In this document: positions 56,425 through 64,000 of the stretch, one piece after another
Layout: each line of letters starts with the position of its first letter
Numbering within the stretch: position 1 is the first letter of the stretch
DNA from: Hymenobacter duratus
GTDB taxonomy: Bacteria; Bacteroidota; Bacteroidia; Cytophagales; Hymenobacteraceae
Direction: 5' to 3'
Length of the DNA: 64,000 nt
NCBI RefSeq assembly: GCF_014698995.1
Contig: NZ_JACWZZ010000006.1
Location: forward strand, 26,222-90,221
The notes under the pieces: generated by a model
What the model saw: only the letters and a program-made list of their open reading frames with translations
The model's database searches: none
Told to the model about the DNA's origin: nothing
Program-made: the position numbers and the translations under genes

Positions 56425-57894
56425 ATGGAAAAAAATGTACAGTGGCCGTTGCTGGTGTTTGGCACGTCCGACCCGGCGCTAAACCGCCGGATTCGGCAGG
56501 CGCGCCAGCGGGAGGAGCTACGCGAAGTAGCGCCGCGTATCTACTCGCCGGATTTGACAACGCCCCCGGCCGTGTTAGTGCGCAAGAACTGGCTGCCCAT
56601 TATCCAGCATCTTTTCCCAGGGGCCATTATCAGCCACCGCTCCCAGCTCGAAGGCCAGCCCACGGGCGATGGGCACTTGTTTCTGACGTACAAATACACG
56701 CGCAACGTTGAGTTGCCCGGCCTGACGGTGCACCTGCTCGAAGGGCCCGGGCCCCAGCCCGGCGATGCTCCCTTTGGGGGGGGCGACATCCTTTTCGCAT
56801 CGGAGGCCCGGGGGCTGCTGGAAAACCTGCAGCCGGCCCGCGTCCGCAAGGGGGGCGTCAGCAAGGCCCTGCCCATCGAGACCGTGGAAGAGCGGCTGGA
56901 GATGGTGCTGCGCGTGCGGGGGGAAGCGGGCCTAAATGCCCTGCGCGACCAGGCCCGCGACGTGGCCACGGCCCTGAACTGGCCCGATGAGCTGGCCGCG
57001 CTGCAGCGCATTGTGGGCGCGCTGCTCACCACCCACTCGATTAAGGTGCTTTCCTCGCCGGTGGCGCGGGCCCGGGCCCTGGGACTGCCCTTTGATGCCG
57101 GCCGGGTGGCCTTGTTTACCACGCTCGCGGGGGCGCTGCGCACCACGGCCCTGCCGGAGCGCGTGGACCCGGCCCCCGTGGCCCCGGCGTATTACACGGT
57201 GGCGTTCTTCGAGGCATACTTCTCCAATTTCATCGAGGGCACGGTCTTCCAGGTCGACGAGGCGCACCGGATGGTGGAAACGGGCCAGGCGGTGGGCGGA
57301 CGGCACGCTGATTCGCACGATGTGCTGAGCACGTATCAACTCTGCAGCAACCCGGCCGAGATGCGCGTCGTGCCCCGCTCGGCGGAAGAGCTGCTGGCCC
57401 TGCTGCAGCGGCGCCACGGCCAGCTGATGCGGGCGCGGCCCGACAAGCGGCCCGGCCAGTGGAAAGAATACGCCAACCAGGCCGGCCTGACCAACTTCGT
57501 GGAGCCCGAGCTGGTGCGCGGCACTCTGCACGAAGGCTTTGCCCTGTGCCAGGGCCTGACGGACCCGCTGGCCCGGGCCATGTTCATGATGTTTTTAATC
57601 AGCGAGGTGCACCCCTTCGACGACGGCAACGGCCGCCTGGCCCGCCTGATGATGAACGCCGAGCTGGTCAGCGCCGGCCAGTGCCGGATTATCGTCACCA
57701 CCCGGGCCCGGGAAGCCTACCTGGATGCGCTGCGCCGCCTGAGCCGGCAATCGGACCCGAGCCTGTACATCCGCATGCTAAGCGGTGCCCAGCAGTTTGT
57801 GGCCGCCCTGCGGGTAGGCACCTACGAAGAGGTAAAGCAGCAACTCGAAGCCCAGGACGCCTTTACTGAAGTGAACTCGCAGCTGCGCTGGTAG
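56425..57894 (+). CDS. Fic-family enzyme with AbiEi-like N-terminal region
   Basis: A 489-residue protein. The first ~110 residues (APRIYSPDLTTPPAVLVRKNW, LFPGAIISHRSQLEG) resemble the C-terminal domain region of AbiEi-type antitoxins and DUF6088 proteins. The Fic domain has an intact catalytic motif H396-PFDDGNGRLAR, so it can AMPylate or similarly modify targets. Upstream, SNFIEG (S267 to G272) fits the inhibitory (S/T)xxxE(G/N) helix, so it is probably self-inhibited. It stands behind the DUF6088 gene. Target unknown. Confidence 0.87.
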   Translation: MEKNVQWPLLVFGTSDPALNRRIRQARQREELREVAPRIYSPDLTTPPAVLVRKNWLPIIQHLFPGAIISHRSQLEGQPTGDGHLFLTYKYTRNVELPGLTVHLLEGPGPQPGDAPFGGGDILFASEARGLLENLQPARVRKGGVSKALPIETVEERLEMVLRVRGEAGLNALRDQARDVATALNWPDELAALQRIVGALLTTHSIKVLSSPVARARALGLPFDAGRVALFTTLAGALRTTALPERVDPAPVAPAYYTVAFFEAYFSNFIEGTVFQVDEAHRMVETGQAVGGRHADSHDVLSTYQLCSNPAEMRVVPRSAEELLALLQRRHGQLMRARPDKRPGQWKEYANQAGLTNFVEPELVRGTLHEGFALCQGLTDPLARAMFMMFLISEVHPFDDGNGRLARLMMNAELVSAGQCRIIVTTRAREAYLDALRRLSRQSDPSLYIRMLSGAQQFVAALRVGTYEEVKQQLEAQDAFTEVNSQLRW

Positions 57895-57926
57895 CGGGCC
57901 GCTTGCCGGTGCGCTCCCCCCCTCCC

Positions 57927-58409
57927 CTACCTGCCTTTGGCGGGCGGGCCGTGCTGCAAGTAATAGTTGACCGCCTCGTCGACCAGCTCTTTCAGGTACA
58001 CCCGCCGGCTGTGGTGCATCAGCTCCTCGTGGATGTAAGCCAGGGCCGCCCGCTGGGTTTCTCCTTCCAAGCGAATCAGAGATGGCTGCAGCCCCGAGGA
58101 ACTGCCTTCTACGGGAGCGGGGGCTTGCACTTTCGGGGGCCGGCCCCTCCCCTTCTTGGGCGCAGCGGCTACCGCGGCCGGCTGCGGTCTGGCGGGTGGC
58201 GCAGGCGCTAACACCGGTGCTGCAGCAGCTTCTGGAGCGGCTGCTACTGGCGGAGCAACTACCGTTGCTGGTTCCGGGGCCGCTACGGGCACCGGGGCGG
58301 CGGCCGCGGGCTCAGGCGCAGTTGGGGCGGCCGGCATGTGGCCGGGCTGCCCGCGCAGCATGGACATCTTTTCGTCCGTGGAGATTTTCAGGCGTTGAAT
58401 CTTGGCCAT
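57927..58409 (-). CDS. ParB-like partition partner with AT-hook and C-terminal ribbon-helix-helix
   Basis: A 160-residue protein. A short N-terminus (AKIQRLKISTDEKMSMLRG) is followed by about 70 residues of Ala/Pro/Val linker, an AT-hook-like KKGRGRPPK, and a C-terminal helical part (IRLEGETQRAALAYIHEELMHHSRRVYLKELVDEAVNYYLQHG) that fits a ribbon-helix-helix-like DNA-binding domain. It directly follows parA with a TAATG overlap, so it is the probable centromere-binding partner. It is unlike classical ParB proteins. Confidence 0.72.
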   Translation of the reverse strand: MAKIQRLKISTDEKMSMLRGQPGHMPAAPTAPEPAAAAPVPVAAPEPATVVAPPVAAAPEAAAAPVLAPAPPARPQPAAVAAAPKKGRGRPPKVQAPAPVEGSSSGLQPSLIRLEGETQRAALAYIHEELMHHSRRVYLKELVDEAVNYYLQHGPPAKGR

Positions 58410-59137
58410 TACGATATGAGTTCAGAGGTGAGTTGGGCGCGGGCAATCAGCTCATCGCACAGGGCGCGCACTTCGGCTTCCACGGAGGCATCGGCCCCCA
58501 CCGCCCGCCGGTAGGCCGGGTTGAGGTAGCTGTAGCGGGTCGAGAGACGCTTGTAGCAGCCGAGCTGGCGCAGCGAAGCCTGCAGGCGCGGCAGGCCCAG
58601 CGCGTCGGTGAACTCGTCCATGTCCTTTTCCTCTTTCAGGTTGGTGCGGTGCGAGTGCACGCCGAAGAACTGGAAGTCCAGCCCCTGCTCCCGCGAAAGC
58701 CGGGAAATCTCCTGCAGCAGCTGCATAAAGGAAATCGTGGCCAGGCGCTCGGCATCGGAGGCCCCCACGGGCACGAGCACCACGTTGGCGCCGCTGAGCA
58801 CGTCAATCATGGCCGTATCGTCCGAGCGGCCGGGCACGTCAATGAACACCACGTCGTAGTCGTCGCTAACTTCGTCGAGCCGGTCGTACACTTGGCCCAT
58901 ACCGACCGATTCCAGCGCGTAGGGAAAGGCCGGCTCGGCGAGCGTGCCGGCTTCGCGCTCCAGGTCCACGCTGGGCTGGTCGTTGGTGAGGCGCACCCCG
59001 GCCAGGGTTTGCTGGGAGTCGGCATCGACCACGAGCACGCGGTAGCCATAGTCGGCCGAGAGGGCACCGGCCAGCACGGTGATGAGGGTACTCTTACCAA
59101 TGCCGCCCTTCTGGTTGGCAACGCAGATGATTTTCAT
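58409..59137 (-). CDS. parA: ParA-family partition ATPase
   Basis: A 242-residue ATPase of the small plasmid ParA type. Deviant Walker A is K10-GGIGKST17, Walker A' DADSQQTLAG, Walker B VVFIDVPG. It lacks an N-terminal helix-turn-helix, so repression is likely done by the partner protein. The start is the ATG at 59137; the longer frame upstream reads into the AT-rich repeat region. A -7-like TTTATTTG lies at 59192-59185. Confidence 0.92.
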   Translation of the reverse strand: MKIICVANQKGGIGKSTLITVLAGALSADYGYRVLVVDADSQQTLAGVRLTNDQPSVDLEREAGTLAEPAFPYALESVGMGQVYDRLDEVSDDYDVVFIDVPGRSDDTAMIDVLSGANVVLVPVGASDAERLATISFMQLLQEISRLSREQGLDFQFFGVHSHRTNLKEEKDMDEFTDALGLPRLQASLRQLGCYKRLSTRYSYLNPAYRRAVGADASVEAEVRALCDELIARAQLTSELIS

Positions 59138-59184
59138 AAAGCAGGGAACTAACGGGTAAAGCCACGACGGGCGCAAGCAGCTTG

Positions 59185-59472
59185 CAAATAAAGCAGCTTG
59201 TTTCTCAATTTTCAAAGCTACTCGGAAACTTGTTTTTTTATTTCCTAGAAAATAAGCTTTCAAACTTACTTGTAAACAAGTCATTTTGTTTTCAAGATTA
59301 CTTGTTTCTGATTTTCTGAGAAATATCATTTACAATTTTCTCAGTAAACATTTAACAAAAGCTCTCAAGAAACTTATTTCTTAAAATACTAAGAAACAAA
59401 GCGTCATACGGGGCGTACTGTCGGGAGGATGCTAGGTTTTTAACCTTCCTGTTTTACTTGTTTCTCAGGAAA
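59185..59472. repeat. AT-rich leader of the par operon with repeated TTTCYNAGAAA-like dyads (candidate parS)
   Basis: Related palindromes recur: TTTCCTAGAAA (59241-59251), TTTTCTGAGAAA (59312-59323), TTTTCTCAGTAAA (59336-59348), the split pair TTTCTTA/TAAGAAA (59377-59396) and TTTCTCAGGAAA (59461-59472). CTTGTTT and its complement AAACAAG also recur. The stretch is strikingly AT-rich for this plasmid and directly precedes parA. It fits a centromere and operator bound by the partner protein with its AT-hook. Confidence 0.6.
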
Positions 59473-59697
59473 TAAAAAATGGTTCACACTCCCATTGAAT
59501 TGCCTTCTGAACGCATGGGGATGCGTTTTGCTGGTCAGCAGTCTTTCATAAGGGAAGCAAAACCACATTCAAAAACACTTTTCCGATTACGATTTGCCCA
59601 GGCAGCTTACCGGGGATGGGAAAAGCCAGGCCTGGTATCACTTACGGCTCACCGGGCACGCGCTCAACATGCCCCTAATAGGGTAGTTAGCAAGAAG

Positions 59698-59755
59698 ACT
59701 ACCATTTGCCTGCGCTAACGCGCTGGCTAAATGGTAGTTGGATGTCAACAGCGTT
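59698..59755. other. Hairpin region upstream of the mobilisation genes (oriT candidate)
   Basis: ACTACCATTT (59698-59707) and AAATGGTAGT (59729-59738) are perfect inverted repeats with a 21-nt centre that itself contains GCGC/GCGC pairing. A smaller dyad, TCAAC-AGC-GTTGA, follows at 59744-59756. It lies 80 bp before the relaxosome protein gene, where origins of transfer commonly sit. The rest of 59476-59819 shows no supported gene. Confidence 0.5.
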
Positions 59756-59819
59756 GATATTACTTAACCTAGCCTACTAACAGATTGACATAGAATAAGT
59801 AAGAGTTAAAACCCGCCTT

Positions 59820-60308
59820 ATGCCGGACCAGAAACAGAAAATAGGCCCTCAGCCCACGACTGGCTCAGCCGTAAAGCACCTCACGGTTAGCGGACCGGCG
59901 CACCGGCTGGTGGGCGCGGAGGCCGCCCGGCTAGGGCTGACCCGCACGGAGTATGCCGACGCGGCCATCCGCTACTTCGCCGAGCGGAGCCTGAACCCGG
60001 TGGAAGCCCAGGCCCGGGAAGGCCAGCTCATCATGGCCGAGGTGAAGCGGCTGGGTGACCGGGTGTTCTCGTACCTACAGGAGCAGGAGCGGGGCGTACT
60101 GCTAGAAATGCTGCGCTTTCAGCTTCAGCAGCAGGCCGTGCAGCAGCAGACGCTACGGGTGGTAGAGAATTTATTGGCTCCGGAAGGCGGGGAGGCGCTG
60201 CACAAAATCCAGCAGAAAAACCAGGAGCGTATTGCCGAAGCAACGGCGGCCGGGCTGGCAGCTCTGGATATAAAGGCGCTAAATAAACCGCGCAAAAACG
60301 GTAATTGA
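59820..60308 (+). CDS. BfmA/BtgA-like relaxosome accessory protein
   Basis: A 162-residue protein. The part AVKHLTVSGPAHRLVGAEAARLGLTRTEYADAAIRYFAERSLNP is a ribbon-helix-helix-like DNA-binding domain typical of BfmA/BtgA mobilisation proteins of Bacteroidota. A long coiled coil follows (EQERGVLLEMLRFQLQQQAVQQQTLRVVENLL). It would bind near oriT and recruit the relaxase encoded 4 bp downstream. Confidence 0.8.
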   Translation: MPDQKQKIGPQPTTGSAVKHLTVSGPAHRLVGAEAARLGLTRTEYADAAIRYFAERSLNPVEAQAREGQLIMAEVKRLGDRVFSYLQEQERGVLLEMLRFQLQQQAVQQQTLRVVENLLAPEGGEALHKIQQKNQERIAEATAAGLAALDIKALNKPRKNGN

Positions 60309-60312
60309 CGCG

Positions 60313-61338
60313 ATGCACGCCAAGCTGATTAACCCAAAAGCCCACGGCAAAAAGGCCTATAATAATCAGGGTAGCGCCGCGCAGACCCTGAATTACCTGA
60401 CCCAAGAGGCCCGAAAGAACGGCCTGGAGGCTCGCTTTTTTGACGGGCAGCAGGACGCGCTGGACCGGGATTCCGTGCTGGCAGCCCTGGACAACAACGT
60501 GAAAGGGCTGCGGGCCAATGAGGCCAAGTTCTACTCCCTGGTGCTGAGCCCCAGTCCGGAGGAGCTGGCCCACGTCGGGGGCGGCGAGGAAGAGAAGCTG
60601 CGCACGTTTACCCGGGAGGTAATGGCCGCCTATGCAGCGGGGTTTCGCCTCAAAGACGGAGGGGCTGTGGGGAAGGATGAGCTGGTGTGGGGCGCCATCA
60701 TTCACCAGGAGCGCACCCACCGGGGCACCGACGCGGCCGTGAAAGAAGGGGAGGCCCAGGCCGGGCAGCCTCGGCCCGGCTTGCAGGCCCACATCCACGT
60801 GGTCGTATCGGCCCGGGACCGAAGCCAGCGCGTCACGCTCAACCCCGGCGGGCGCGTGAGCCGGTTCAGTTTGCGCGACTGGCAGGAGGAGGCCCGGCTC
60901 GTATTTGAGCGGCAGTTTCAGTACCAGGGCCCTGCGCCTAAACGAAAGGACGCCCCCGCCATAGCAGCACCGAACCCCAAGCGCAACGCGCGGATTGCCG
61001 AACGGGTCGGGCAGCTGAACCGGCAGGCCGCGCCCAGCCAGCGCCTGGATGCCGAGCGGGTGCAGCGCATTGCGCAGGGGCGGGGCTATGACCGCATTTT
61101 CTACGACCGGCTGCGACGGGTGGAAGACCGTGCCCGGCAGGGGCGGCCCCTCGACAATGCCTATCACTTGCTGGCCACGGGCCGCGAGGAACCCGCCCGA
61201 CCCAATACCGGGCACCGGGTACGCCAGGCCCTGCACAGCCTGCAGCAGACCCTGCGAGCTACCAGCGGGCCGGAGCACGTCGCCACCCAGGACATTGGGG
61301 AGCAGCGCCGGCGCGGGCAGTGGGAGGCCGAATTGTAA
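60313..61338 (+). CDS. Relaxase/mobilisation protein (BtgB/DUF5712-like)
   Basis: A 341-residue protein. The N-terminus (HAKLINPKAHGKKAYNNQGSAAQTLNYLTQEA) includes tyrosines that could act in nicking, and the metal-binding motif H160-I-H162 lies in GLQAHIHVVVSARDRSQRVTLNP. The pattern matches Bacteroidota MobB/BtgB-type relaxases (DUF5712). It follows the relaxosome protein and precedes the coupling protein gene. The C-terminal part is basic and helical, and no helicase or primase domain is fused. Confidence 0.8.
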   Translation: MHAKLINPKAHGKKAYNNQGSAAQTLNYLTQEARKNGLEARFFDGQQDALDRDSVLAALDNNVKGLRANEAKFYSLVLSPSPEELAHVGGGEEEKLRTFTREVMAAYAAGFRLKDGGAVGKDELVWGAIIHQERTHRGTDAAVKEGEAQAGQPRPGLQAHIHVVVSARDRSQRVTLNPGGRVSRFSLRDWQEEARLVFERQFQYQGPAPKRKDAPAIAAPNPKRNARIAERVGQLNRQAAPSQRLDAERVQRIAQGRGYDRIFYDRLRRVEDRARQGRPLDNAYHLLATGREEPARPNTGHRVRQALHSLQQTLRATSGPEHVATQDIGEQRRRGQWEAEL

Positions 61339-61371
61339 TTCCAAGTACTGCACGCTTAAAACAACCCGACT

Positions 61372-63516
61372 ATGAGCATGATGAGTGCCCCCCGGCAGCC
61401 GAGCAGCCACCGCCTGACTGGCCTGTACATCGCCCTGGGATTCCTGCTGGCGTTGCTGGCCGGCGGTGAGTATTACCTACTTTCTCACCCCTCCTTCCTG
61501 GCCGGGGCCGTAACCCCTGCTGCCCCGAATGCAGGCTTGGGGGCTTCCGTTACCACCCGCCTGCTGCTGGGCACGGCCACGTTTTACCAGCGCTTTGGCT
61601 TACTCATTCGCGCGGGGATTCTGGTAGCAGGGGGCCTGCTGGCCGTGCTGCTCAAAGCCCCACCCGCGCGGCCCGGGCAGCGGCGCTGGCAGCCCACGCA
61701 GCTGCAGCTGCGGCGCGTTCAGCTGGGCGCCGCCGGGGTGGGCCTACTCACCGGGGCGCTGCTGCTGGCCATGGCCACGTTTTCAGCCGGTATGGTAGCC
61801 TGGCTATACCCCACCGCGGCCCTGCTGGCGTTGGGCGCGGGCCTGGCAGCCGGCATTGCGCGGGCCCTGCACAAGACCGAGCGGTTCGGGCTGCGCACCG
61901 AGCGCCGGCAGCAGCTCACCGAGTACGGGTTTAGTCTGGCCACGACGGACGGGGGCTGGATTAACATTCCCAACCCGTTTCGGGGCACGCTGGTGCTGGG
62001 CGGGGCGGGAGCGGGCAAGTCGTATTCGATTGGCGAGCCCCTGATTGAGCAGTTCACTGAGAAGGGGTTTGCGGGCCTTATCTATGACTTTAAGTTTCCG
62101 GTGCTGGCCGAAGCCGCGCAGAAGGCCTTTGTGCTGGCTGATGCCAAAGCCCGGGCGGCGGGGGAGGAGCCAGCTCATGTGCAGCTGCACATCATCAACT
62201 TTAAAGACCTGGAACGCAGCGAGCGGGTGAACCCGCTGCGGGCCGACAAGATGCCGGTAGTAGCCTACGCCAACGAGTACGCCCGCGCCATCATGGCCAA
62301 CCTGAACCCGGAGAGCATTAAAAAGATGGACTTCTTCGACACCAGCGCCAACGCCTTTCTGACGGCCATCATCTGGTTTTACAAGAAGAACTTCCCCACG
62401 TTTTGCACCCTGCCCCACGTGGTAAACACGGCCTTGCACCCGGACTTCACCCACGTGCTGAGCATGCTCGACACCGACCCCGAGTGCGGCGACATGGTGC
62501 GAAGTATCACGACGGCTGTGAAGCAGCGGGCCGAGAAGCAGGTGGCTGGCGTCATCGCCTCGCTGCAGATTGTGCTCACGCGCATCAACTCGCCGGAAAT
62601 CGCCTGGGTGCTGACGCCCGACGAGGCGAGAGGGGAGGGGTTCAGCCTGGATTTGAATGATAAGCAAGCGCCCAAGGTCTTAGTAGTGGGCAACGACCCC
62701 ACGCTGAAGGAAACCTTCTCACCGGTTATCAGCTGCATCGTGGCCGTGGCCTTGAAGCTGATGAACCAGCAGCACAAGCACCCGAGCTACGTGTTTCTCG
62801 ACGAGGCCGCCACCATCTACGTGCCCAACCTGGAGGTGATACCGGCCACGGCCCGCAGCAACAAGGTGGCCATGATTTACATGACCCAGGATTTGAGCCA
62901 GATGATTGACGCCTACGGCCGGGAGAAAATGCAGGTGATGGTGAGCAACCTCAACAACCAGTTTTTCGGCAAGGTCAACTCCCTGGAAACGGCCAAGTTC
63001 GTCTCGGAGCTGGTGGGCAAAGAGGACCGGGAGATGGTGTCGGCCAGTTTGGGCCGCAGCCAGAGCGGCGGCAGCCGCGGCGCCGGCAGCAGCATCAACC
63101 AGAGCGTGAGCTGGCAGGAGCGCAACCTGGTGCGCCTGCAGGATACCATTACCCTCGAAACCGGCGAGTTCATCGGCCAGACCGTAGAAACCGAGCAGCC
63201 CTTTTTCCAGGGCAAGGTGGAGCGCCAGGCGGCGCCCGGCACGTACCCGCTGCACCCGCTGGCCACGTTCGAGGGTGGCCCGGCGCCGGTGCTGGCCGAG
63301 GCACCGGCAGGGGAGGGGCAGGACCCGGATTGGCTGAGCCAGCGACGGGCAGCCCGGCAGGCGGGGAGTCAGTCCCCCGCGGAGCCGGTCAGTGCGCTAC
63401 AGGCGGTTATTCAAGCCAACTTTGAGCTGATTCGGGAGGATGTGGCCAACATTGTCGGGCAGTACGCCAACACCCTCAAGCCCGGCCAGATGCCGGACAA
63501 TGAACCCATGCTATAA
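61372..63516 (+). CDS. Type IV coupling protein (VirD4/TraD-like, MobC)
   Basis: A 714-residue protein. Four N-terminal membrane helices (LTGLYIALGFLLALLAGG, LIRAGILVAGGLLAVLL, GAAGVGLLTGALLLAMATF and AWLYPTAALLALGAGLAAG) lead into the ATPase. Walker A is GGAGAGKSYSIG with K216, Walker B-like YVFLDEAATIY, and AMIYMTQDLSQM is the usual coupling-protein motif. It links relaxosome and Tra channel. Its place beside the relaxase, away from the tra operon, is normal for Bacteroidota elements. Confidence 0.9.
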   Translation: MSMMSAPRQPSSHRLTGLYIALGFLLALLAGGEYYLLSHPSFLAGAVTPAAPNAGLGASVTTRLLLGTATFYQRFGLLIRAGILVAGGLLAVLLKAPPARPGQRRWQPTQLQLRRVQLGAAGVGLLTGALLLAMATFSAGMVAWLYPTAALLALGAGLAAGIARALHKTERFGLRTERRQQLTEYGFSLATTDGGWINIPNPFRGTLVLGGAGAGKSYSIGEPLIEQFTEKGFAGLIYDFKFPVLAEAAQKAFVLADAKARAAGEEPAHVQLHIINFKDLERSERVNPLRADKMPVVAYANEYARAIMANLNPESIKKMDFFDTSANAFLTAIIWFYKKNFPTFCTLPHVVNTALHPDFTHVLSMLDTDPECGDMVRSITTAVKQRAEKQVAGVIASLQIVLTRINSPEIAWVLTPDEARGEGFSLDLNDKQAPKVLVVGNDPTLKETFSPVISCIVAVALKLMNQQHKHPSYVFLDEAATIYVPNLEVIPATARSNKVAMIYMTQDLSQMIDAYGREKMQVMVSNLNNQFFGKVNSLETAKFVSELVGKEDREMVSASLGRSQSGGSRGAGSSINQSVSWQERNLVRLQDTITLETGEFIGQTVETEQPFFQGKVERQAAPGTYPLHPLATFEGGPAPVLAEAPAGEGQDPDWLSQRRAARQAGSQSPAEPVSALQAVIQANFELIREDVANIVGQYANTLKPGQMPDNEPML

Positions 63517-63592
63517 AGGGTGTTTGGGGCACCTTAGCCGCCGGAATGGTGTTTTATAAATACCCGTCGCTTATCCCTTTTACGTAGTTTGC

Positions 63593-63850
63593 ATGATGGA
63601 AACGCCTGCTTATCCTACCCCCCAGTTTGGCCCCCGCGAGCAAACCCGCGAGCAGCGGCAGTTCATCATCAGCCAGTCAGTGGGCATCACCCGCAGCCAG
63701 GGGCCGTACGAAGTGCCGGACTGGCAGGCCAAGCTGCACGAACAGTACGTGGAGGGCCTGGTCGACCTGGATTACGTGGGGGCCCGCCACGACGAGTACC
63801 GCGCCCAGCTCATTGCCAGCCAGCAGCCAGTTCCGGCGGTAGCCAAGTAG
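63593..63850 (+). CDS. Possible VbhA-like antitoxin of a Fic system
   Basis: An 85-residue protein. REQRQFIISQSVGITRSQGPYEVP and then LHEQYVEGLVDLDYVGARHDEYRAQL in outline resemble VbhA-type antitoxins, whose C-terminus reads (Y)(I/V)xGEI-x-(I/L)-D-E-L. The glutamate of the inhibitory SxxxEG motif appears as Gln (SQG) here, if my alignment by eye is right. It lies 91 bp before the start of a probable Fic gene. Antitoxin identity is tentative. Confidence 0.5.
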   Translation: MMETPAYPTPQFGPREQTREQRQFIISQSVGITRSQGPYEVPDWQAKLHEQYVEGLVDLDYVGARHDEYRAQLIASQQPVPAVAK

Positions 63851-63941
63851 TTCGCTTTCGTGACACCCCAGCCTGGCTACCCGCGCCGCGCTGTTTTGCT
63901 CCCGCGTTTTTCGGTGACAAACCGCCGGGTACGCTAGGCCC

Positions 63942-64000
63942 ATGACCGACCGCTTCACCAACCCCGAAACCGGCGTTTTCTACAACCAGCTCGGCCTTAC
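63942..64000 (+). CDS. Start of a probable Fic-family protein, cut by window edge
   Basis: Only 19 full codons are present: MTDRFTNPETGVFYNQLGL. Fic toxins of the VbhT/cell-filamentation type often begin with a short segment ending YPGTxVLxNKLGI, and NPETGVFYNQLGL fits this pattern. Together with the VbhA-like gene upstream this suggests a toxin-antitoxin pair. The catalytic motif is beyond the window, so the call is inference. Confidence 0.45.
   Translation, partial: MTDRFTNPETGVFYNQLGL

Noticed and set aside
59479..59718. 79-residue plus-strand frame between the par leader and the mob genes
   Set aside because: It has no recognisable domain and its last codons are the oriT-like hairpin. 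It is better explained as non-coding DNA between two operons.

Overview
The window looks like a large stretch of a self-transmissible plasmid from a high-GC member of the Bacteroidota, most likely Hymenobacter or a close relative. I infer this from the Bacteroides-type Tra proteins, from -7 promoter elements of the form TAnnTTTG in front of many genes, from the protein families present, and from the combination of an iteron replicon, ParA-type partitioning, a relaxase and a type IV secretion gene set. No rRNA, tRNA or CRISPR array was seen.

Layout. 1-590: the start of a czc-type RND efflux operon that runs off the left edge. 906-3800: a di-haem oxidoreductase, Rieske protein and outer-membrane porin operon with a DtxR/MntR-like palindrome at its promoter. 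4144-5950: a Rep_3-type initiator and its iteron origin. 6057-15084: a putative antiviral island of two very large divergent genes, a STAND NTPase with an N-terminal nuclease and a TPR protein ending in a PIN-like RNase domain. By eye it is less GC-rich than the rest. 15134-16186: a tyrosine recombinase and a perfect dyad that may be its site. 16361-39509: a large copper and heavy-metal resistance region. It holds a multicopper oxidase, Met-rich membrane protein, HMA chaperone, copper-storage four-helix protein, CusCBA-like RND pump, metal-binding lipoproteins, DUF305 proteins, a CopA P-type ATPase, a cupredoxin and two AraC regulators that carry an HMA-like sensor domain.

39571-49424: a minus-strand conjugation operon (VirB2, B3, B4, B6, B8, B9, B10 and B5-like). 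49633-53500: small unknown genes and a TOPRIM primase. 53738-57894: an ArdC antirestriction protein, an XRE-like regulator, an AbiEi-like DUF6088 protein behind a 42-bp perfect palindrome, and a Fic enzyme. 57927-59475: a ParA and DNA-binding partner operon with a repeat-rich AT-rich leader. 59698-63516: a hairpin (oriT candidate), relaxosome protein, relaxase and coupling protein. 63593-64000: a probable VbhA-like antitoxin and the first codons of a probable Fic toxin cut by the right edge.

How it works together. Rep with iterons and the par operon would maintain the plasmid; relaxase, coupling protein and the Tra channel would move it; primase and ArdC would help establish it in a new host; the metal genes and defence island would be cargo. 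The most notable regulatory signal is a shared motif, AAATYATGCAAG, 41-42 bp upstream of a -7 element in front of at least three copper genes, with weaker copies at three more. It is probably the binding site of the AraC-HMA regulators. The strongest candidates for an undescribed system are the STAND-nuclease and TPR-PIN pair, and this copper-sensing regulon.
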